The notes under the pieces: model-generated | Told to the model about the DNA's origin: nothing | The model's database searches: none | Seen by the model: only the letters and a program-made list of their open reading frames with translations | Shown: one piece after another, positions 60,530-64,000 of the stretch | Position numbering within the stretch: position 1 is the stretch's first letter | How the letters are laid out: every line of letters begins with the position of its first letter | Source of the DNA: Saccharopolyspora erythraea NRRL 2338 | Lineage (GTDB): Bacteria > Actinomycetota > Actinomycetes > Mycobacteriales > Pseudonocardiaceae | Direction of reading: 5' to 3' | NCBI RefSeq assembly: GCF_000062885.1 | Contig: NC_009142.1 | Span: 1,167,584-1,231,583, forward strand | DNA length: 64,000 nt | Program-made: the position numbers and the translations under genes

Positions 60530-61633
60530 GTGAATCCCGATGTCGCCGCCGACCTCAAGGAACTGTCCACCACTCTCGAGGGCATCGAGAGCGTGATGGA
60601 TCTGGACGCGTTGCGCGCGAAGATCGCGGAACTGGAGGAGGAGGCGGCCCGCCCCGACCTCTGGGACGACGTGGAGCACGCGCAGCGGGTCAGCAGCCAG
60701 CTCGTGCACCGCCAGTCGGAGCTGCGCAAGATCAAGGACCTGCGCCAGCGGGTGGAGGACCTGGAGGTCCTCTACGAGCTCTCCGAGGACGAGGGCGACG
60801 ACTCCGGGCTCGCCGAGGCCGACTCCGAGCGCACCAAGCTCAAGAAGGACCTCGAGGCGCTGGAGGTCCGCACCCTGCTGTCCGGTGACTACGACCAGCG
60901 GGAGGCCGTCGTCACCATCCGCGCCGAGGCGGGCGGGGTGGACGCGGCCGACTTCGCCGAGATGCTGATGCGGATGTACGTGCGCTGGGCCGAGCGCCAC
61001 GAGTACCCCGTCGAGGTCTACGACACCTCCTACGCCGAGGAGGCTGGGCTGAAGTCGGCGACCTTCCGGGTCAACGCCCCCTACGCCTACGGCACGCTCT
61101 CGGTCGAGCAGGGCACGCACCGGCTGGTGCGGATCTCGCCCTTCGACAACCAGGGCCGCAGGCAGACCTCGTTCGCCGGCGTCGAGGTGCTTCCGGTGGT
61201 CGAGGAGACCGACCACGTCGAGATCCCGGAGAAGGACATCCGGGTCGACGTCTTCCGCTCCTCGGGCCCCGGCGGCCAGAGCGTCAACACCACCGACTCG
61301 GCCGTGCGCATCACGCACATCCCGACCGGCATCGTGGTGTCGTGCCAGAACGAGAAGTCGCAGCTGCAGAACAAGGCCGCCGCGCTGCGGGTCCTGCAGT
61401 CCAAGCTGCTGGCCAAGAAGAAGGAGCAGGAGCGGGCCGAGCTGGACGCGCTGAAGGACAGCGGTTCGAGCTGGGGCAACCAGATGCGCTCCTACGTCCT
61501 GCACCCGTACCAGATGGTCAAGGACCTGCGCACCGAGTTCGAGGTGGGCAACCCCGACGCGGTGCTCGACGGCCAGATCGACGGCTTCCTGGAGGCCGGC
61601 ATCCGCTGGCGTCGTCAGCAGGACGCCGCCTGA
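60530..61633 (+). CDS. prfB: peptide chain release factor 2
   Basis: The 367-residue protein ends translation at UGA and UAA. The stop-codon recognition tripeptide SPF (in [12 protein letters not shown]) and the peptidyl-transfer GGQ motif ([12 protein letters not shown]) are both present. The N-terminal helical domain is complete. No programmed frameshift is needed: the frame is continuous, unlike in E. coli. A -10-like TACTCT (60516-60521) points to a leaderless start at GTG 60530 rather than TTG 60521. The ftsE gene follows after 230 bp. Confidence 0.95.
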   Translation: MNPDVAADLKELSTTLEGIESVMDLDALRAKIAELEEEAARPDLWDDVEHAQRVSSQLVHRQSELRKIKDLRQRVEDLEVLYELSEDEGDDSGLAEADSERTKLKKDLEALEVRTLLSGDYDQREAVVTIRAEAGGVDAADFAEMLMRMYVRWAERHEYPVEVYDTSYAEEAGLKSATFRVNAPYAYGTLSVEQGTHRLVRISPFDNQGRRQTSFAGVEVLPVVEETDHVEIPEKDIRVDVFRSSGPGGQSVNTTDSAVRITHIPTGIVVSCQNEKSQLQNKAAALRVLQSKLLAKKKEQERAELDALKDSGSSWGNQMRSYVLHPYQMVKDLRTEFEVGNPDAVLDGQIDGFLEAGIRWRRQQDAA

Positions 61634-61863
61634 CCGGTCCCGCCGCGCGCCGCCTGCGCACCGTGGGCGTCCCGCTCCGATGAGTAGCCGATCCCGACCC
61701 GCGCGCGCCGCCCGGGCGCGTGCGGCTCGCGGGCGGATCGGCTTGCGGCGCGACTGGGGTCACACCGAGTGGTGGTCGTTCCAAAACGCCTGGTAGGCGA
61801 GGGTCGCGCCGCTGAAGTGGGTGAGCGAGGTCCCTCGAACGGTCGCGGGTAAACTCACGCCCC

Positions 61864-62553
61864 GTGATCCGGCTCGAACACGTGTCAAAGGCGTACAAGA
61901 CGTCGACGCGACCCGCCCTCGAGGACGTCTCGGTCGCTATCGACAAGGGCGAGTTCGTGTTCCTCATCGGCCCCTCGGGGTCGGGCAAGTCGACGGCCCT
62001 GCGGCTCCTCCTGCGCGAGGACGTGCCCACCCGTGGACGGGTGTGGGTCGCGGACTGGAACGTCGCCAAGCTGCCCCGACGGCGGGTGCCCCGCCTGCGG
62101 CAGCGCATCGGCTGCGTGTTCCAGGACTTCCGGCTGCTCAACAACAAGACGGTCGCCGAGAACGTCGCCTTCGCCCTCGAAGTGATCGGCAAGCCCCGCC
62201 ACACCATCCGCAAGGTGGTGCCGGAGGTGCTCCAGCTGGTGGGCCTGGAAGGCAAGGCCGACCGCATGCCGCACGAGCTCTCCGGCGGTGAGCAGCAGCG
62301 CGTCGCGATCGCCAGGGCCTTCGTAAACCGGCCGCTGGTGCTGCTCTGCGACGAGCCGACCGGGAACCTGGACCCCGACACCAGCCAGGACATCATGCTG
62401 CTGCTTGAGCGGATCAACCGGACCGGCACCACCGTCGTGATGGCCACCCACGACCACGGCATCGTCGACTCGATGCGCCGCCGCGTCGTGGAGCTGAGCC
62501 TGGGCAGGGTCGTGCGCGACGACGCCCGCGGCGTCTACGGCGTCGGCCGCTAG
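61864..62553 (+). CDS. ftsE: cell division ATP-binding protein FtsE
   Basis: The 229-residue ATPase has Walker [10 protein letters not shown], signature LSGGEQQR and Walker [12 protein letters not shown], with the H-loop ATHDHG. FtsE with FtsX forms an ABC-type complex that links the Z-ring to cell-wall hydrolases (RipC type in mycobacteria). Start GTG 61864. The ftsX gene starts 54 bp after the stop. Confidence 0.96.
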   Translation: MIRLEHVSKAYKTSTRPALEDVSVAIDKGEFVFLIGPSGSGKSTALRLLLREDVPTRGRVWVADWNVAKLPRRRVPRLRQRIGCVFQDFRLLNNKTVAENVAFALEVIGKPRHTIRKVVPEVLQLVGLEGKADRMPHELSGGEQQRVAIARAFVNRPLVLLCDEPTGNLDPDTSQDIMLLLERINRTGTTVVMATHDHGIVDSMRRRVVELSLGRVVRDDARGVYGVGR

Positions 62554-62607
62554 CGGCGGTCTCCCCGGCAACCACGTCCCCCGACTCAAGCCAGGAAAGC
62601 TGACACA

Positions 62608-63510
62608 ATGCGCGCGAGCTTCGTATTCAGCGAGGTCGTCAACGGCCTTCGCCGAAACGTGACGATGACCATCGCGATGATCCTGACGACGGCCATCTCG
62701 GTCGGCCTGCTCGGCGGTGGTCTGCTGGTCGTCCGGCTGATCGACAAGATGCAGGAGACCTACCAGGACCGGGTCGAGGTCGTCGTCTTCATGACCGACG
62801 ACGTCAGCGCCAACGACCCCGAGTGCTCCGAGCAGCCGTGCGCGGGCATCAAGTCCCAGCTCACCCAGGCCTCCGGCGTCGAGACCGTGCGCTACGAGAA
62901 CCGCGAAGAGGCGTTCGCCAACTTCAACAAGGTCTTCGAGTCCCAGCCGGAGCTGCGCGAGGTGGCCCGCAAGGAGGCCATGCCCGCGTCGCTGCGCGTC
63001 CAGCTGGAGGACCCCGACCGGTTCCCGGTGATCGAGCAGCAGCTCTCCGGCAAGCCCGGCGTGGACAGCGTCGTCGACCAGGCCGACTACCTGAACCGGC
63101 TGTTCGAGGTGCTCAACGGCGTGCGCAACGCGACCTTCTCGATCGCGCTGGTGCAGGCCCTGGCGGCGTTGTTGCTGATCTCCAACACGATCCAGCTCTC
63201 GGCGTTCACCAGACGGACCGAGACCGGCATCATGCGCCTGGTCGGCGCGACCCGCTGGTACACCCAGCTGCCGTTCCTCCTGGAGGCGGTGGTCTCGGGT
63301 CTCATCGGTGCGACCCTGGCGATCATCGGCCTGCTGATCTCGAAGGCGACCTTCATCGACAAGGTGATGGCGCCGGTGTTCGGCACCGGCATCATCCCCG
63401 AGATCGGCTACGCCGACATCGCGTGGGTCTCGCCGATCCTGCTGCTGGTGGCGGCCGGCATCTCCGCGATCACCGGATATGTGACGCTGCGCCTCTACGT
63501 CCGCTTGTAA
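62608..63510 (+). CDS. ftsX: cell division protein FtsX
   Basis: The 300-residue membrane protein has four helices: TM1 about 20-43, an exported domain (about 45-170, with a Cys pair in CSEQPC), then three helices at about 172-194, 221-245 and 268-292, the FtsX/MacB layout. It forms a complex with FtsE and controls peptidoglycan hydrolases. ATG 62608 with AGGAAAG upstream. The smpB gene follows after 10 bp, suggesting one transcript ftsE-ftsX-smpB. Confidence 0.96.
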   Translation: MRASFVFSEVVNGLRRNVTMTIAMILTTAISVGLLGGGLLVVRLIDKMQETYQDRVEVVVFMTDDVSANDPECSEQPCAGIKSQLTQASGVETVRYENREEAFANFNKVFESQPELREVARKEAMPASLRVQLEDPDRFPVIEQQLSGKPGVDSVVDQADYLNRLFEVLNGVRNATFSIALVQALAALLLISNTIQLSAFTRRTETGIMRLVGATRWYTQLPFLLEAVVSGLIGATLAIIGLLISKATFIDKVMAPVFGTGIIPEIGYADIAWVSPILLLVAAGISAITGYVTLRLYVRL

Positions 63511-63520
63511 AGTTGCCCTC

Positions 63521-63997
63521 ATGGCGAAGGAACAGGGCCGCAAGCTGATCGCGCAGAACCGCAGGGCGCGGCATGACTGGTCGGTGCTGGACACCTACGA
63601 GACCGGGATCGTGCTCACCGGGACCGAGGTGAAGAGCCTGCGGCAGGGCAAGGCGTCGCTGGTCGACGGGTTCGCCACCGTCGACCGCGGCGAGGTGTGG
63701 CTGCGCAACGTCCACATCCCCGAGTACACCGAGGGCACCTGGACCAACCACGAGCCCCGGCGCTCGCGCAAGCTGCTGCTGCACAAGGGCGAGATCATCC
63801 GGCTGATCGGAAAGATCCAGGAGAGCGGTCTGAGCCTGATCCCGCTGTCGCTGTACTTCTCCGACGGCAAGGCCAAGGTCGAGCTGGCCCTGGCCAAGGG
63901 CAAGAAGGCGCACGACAAGCGCCAGGACCTGGCCAAGAAGGACGCCCAGCGCGAGATCGAGCGGGCCATGGGCCGCGCCCGCAAGGGCAAGTGGTAG
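63521..63997 (+). CDS. smpB: SsrA-binding protein SmpB
   Basis: The 158-residue protein binds tmRNA and rescues stalled ribosomes. Family motifs are clear: [49 protein letters not shown] and the basic tail GRARKGKW, which enters the mRNA channel. Length is normal and the stop is inside the window. Start is ATG 63521. The tmRNA gene itself is not in the window. Confidence 0.97.
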   Translation: MAKEQGRKLIAQNRRARHDWSVLDTYETGIVLTGTEVKSLRQGKASLVDGFATVDRGEVWLRNVHIPEYTEGTWTNHEPRRSRKLLLHKGEIIRLIGKIQESGLSLIPLSLYFSDGKAKVELALAKGKKAHDKRQDLAKKDAQREIERAMGRARKGKW

Positions 63998-64000
63998 CTC

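Noticed and set aside
60521-60640. Programmed frameshift in prfB
   Set aside because: The reading frame is continuous with no in-frame UGA or slippery CUUUGA site.

Overview
The window is very GC-rich, with frequent GTG starts, several likely leaderless genes and many actinobacterial signature families: whiB7, fasR, adnA/adnB, uvrD2 with a tetracysteine/HRDC tail, DUF3107, DUF3152, UPF0182, PPA1309 and ESX-associated EspG/EspC-like proteins. It is therefore chromosomal DNA of a filamentous or nocardioform actinomycete. Gene content and style suggest a Pseudonocardiaceae member, possibly Saccharopolyspora; the genus is inference. No phage, insertion sequence, CRISPR array or rRNA was seen.

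The backbone resembles, from memory and unchecked, the Mycobacterium tuberculosis block around Rv3193c-Rv3212. From left to right: PQQ-like protein, rhlE, ferritin-like protein, DUF3107, fasR, DUF3152, moeZ, TIGR02569, ATL protein, adnA-adnB, ion channel, nudC, uvrD2, whiB7, ABC1 kinase, DUF5679, DUF2342 protease, PDZ/Lon-like protease and UPF0182. The left end (0-6.5 kb) holds corA, two small peptides, a Nudix hydrolase, a PH-domain membrane protein, a PHP phosphoesterase, a RecB-like nuclease and a TetR regulator. The right end (58.8-64 kb) holds two initiator tRNAs, a PadR regulator, prfB, ftsE-ftsX and smpB.

Inserted into the backbone are accessory modules. A TetR-controlled AurF-like diiron oxygenase plus alpha/beta hydrolase lies at 11.3-14.5 kb. 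An unknown protein overlaps an M48 membrane protease gene at 19.2-21.4 kb. A secreted GH18-like protein sits at 22.7-23.6 kb. A protein with an internally duplicated domain is at 30.4 kb. A neutral zinc metallopeptidase and DUF2207 protein occupy 33.5-36.6 kb. A type VII secretion-associated cassette (EspC-like, DUF3558 lipoprotein, WxG/Gly-rich protein, EspG-like) lies at 36.9-40.4 kb, followed by a paired active/inactive M16 protease operon.

The most information-rich non-coding region precedes whiB7 (46.96-47.39 kb): a promoter with an AT-rich block beside the -35, a 63-codon leader ORF with a near-perfect Shine-Dalgarno, and a 16-bp terminator hairpin before the whiB7 ribosome binding site. 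This is the architecture of translation-dependent attenuation of an antibiotic-resistance regulator. The convergent gap at 48.94-49.5 kb carries a long nested inverted repeat and a 56-bp tandem array. Functional themes are DNA repair (AdnAB, UvrD2, ATL, RecB-like), antibiotic stress (WhiB7), lipid control (FasR), envelope proteolysis (at least seven predicted metalloproteases plus a Lon-like serine protease), and translation/cell division (initiator tRNAs, RF2, SmpB, FtsEX).
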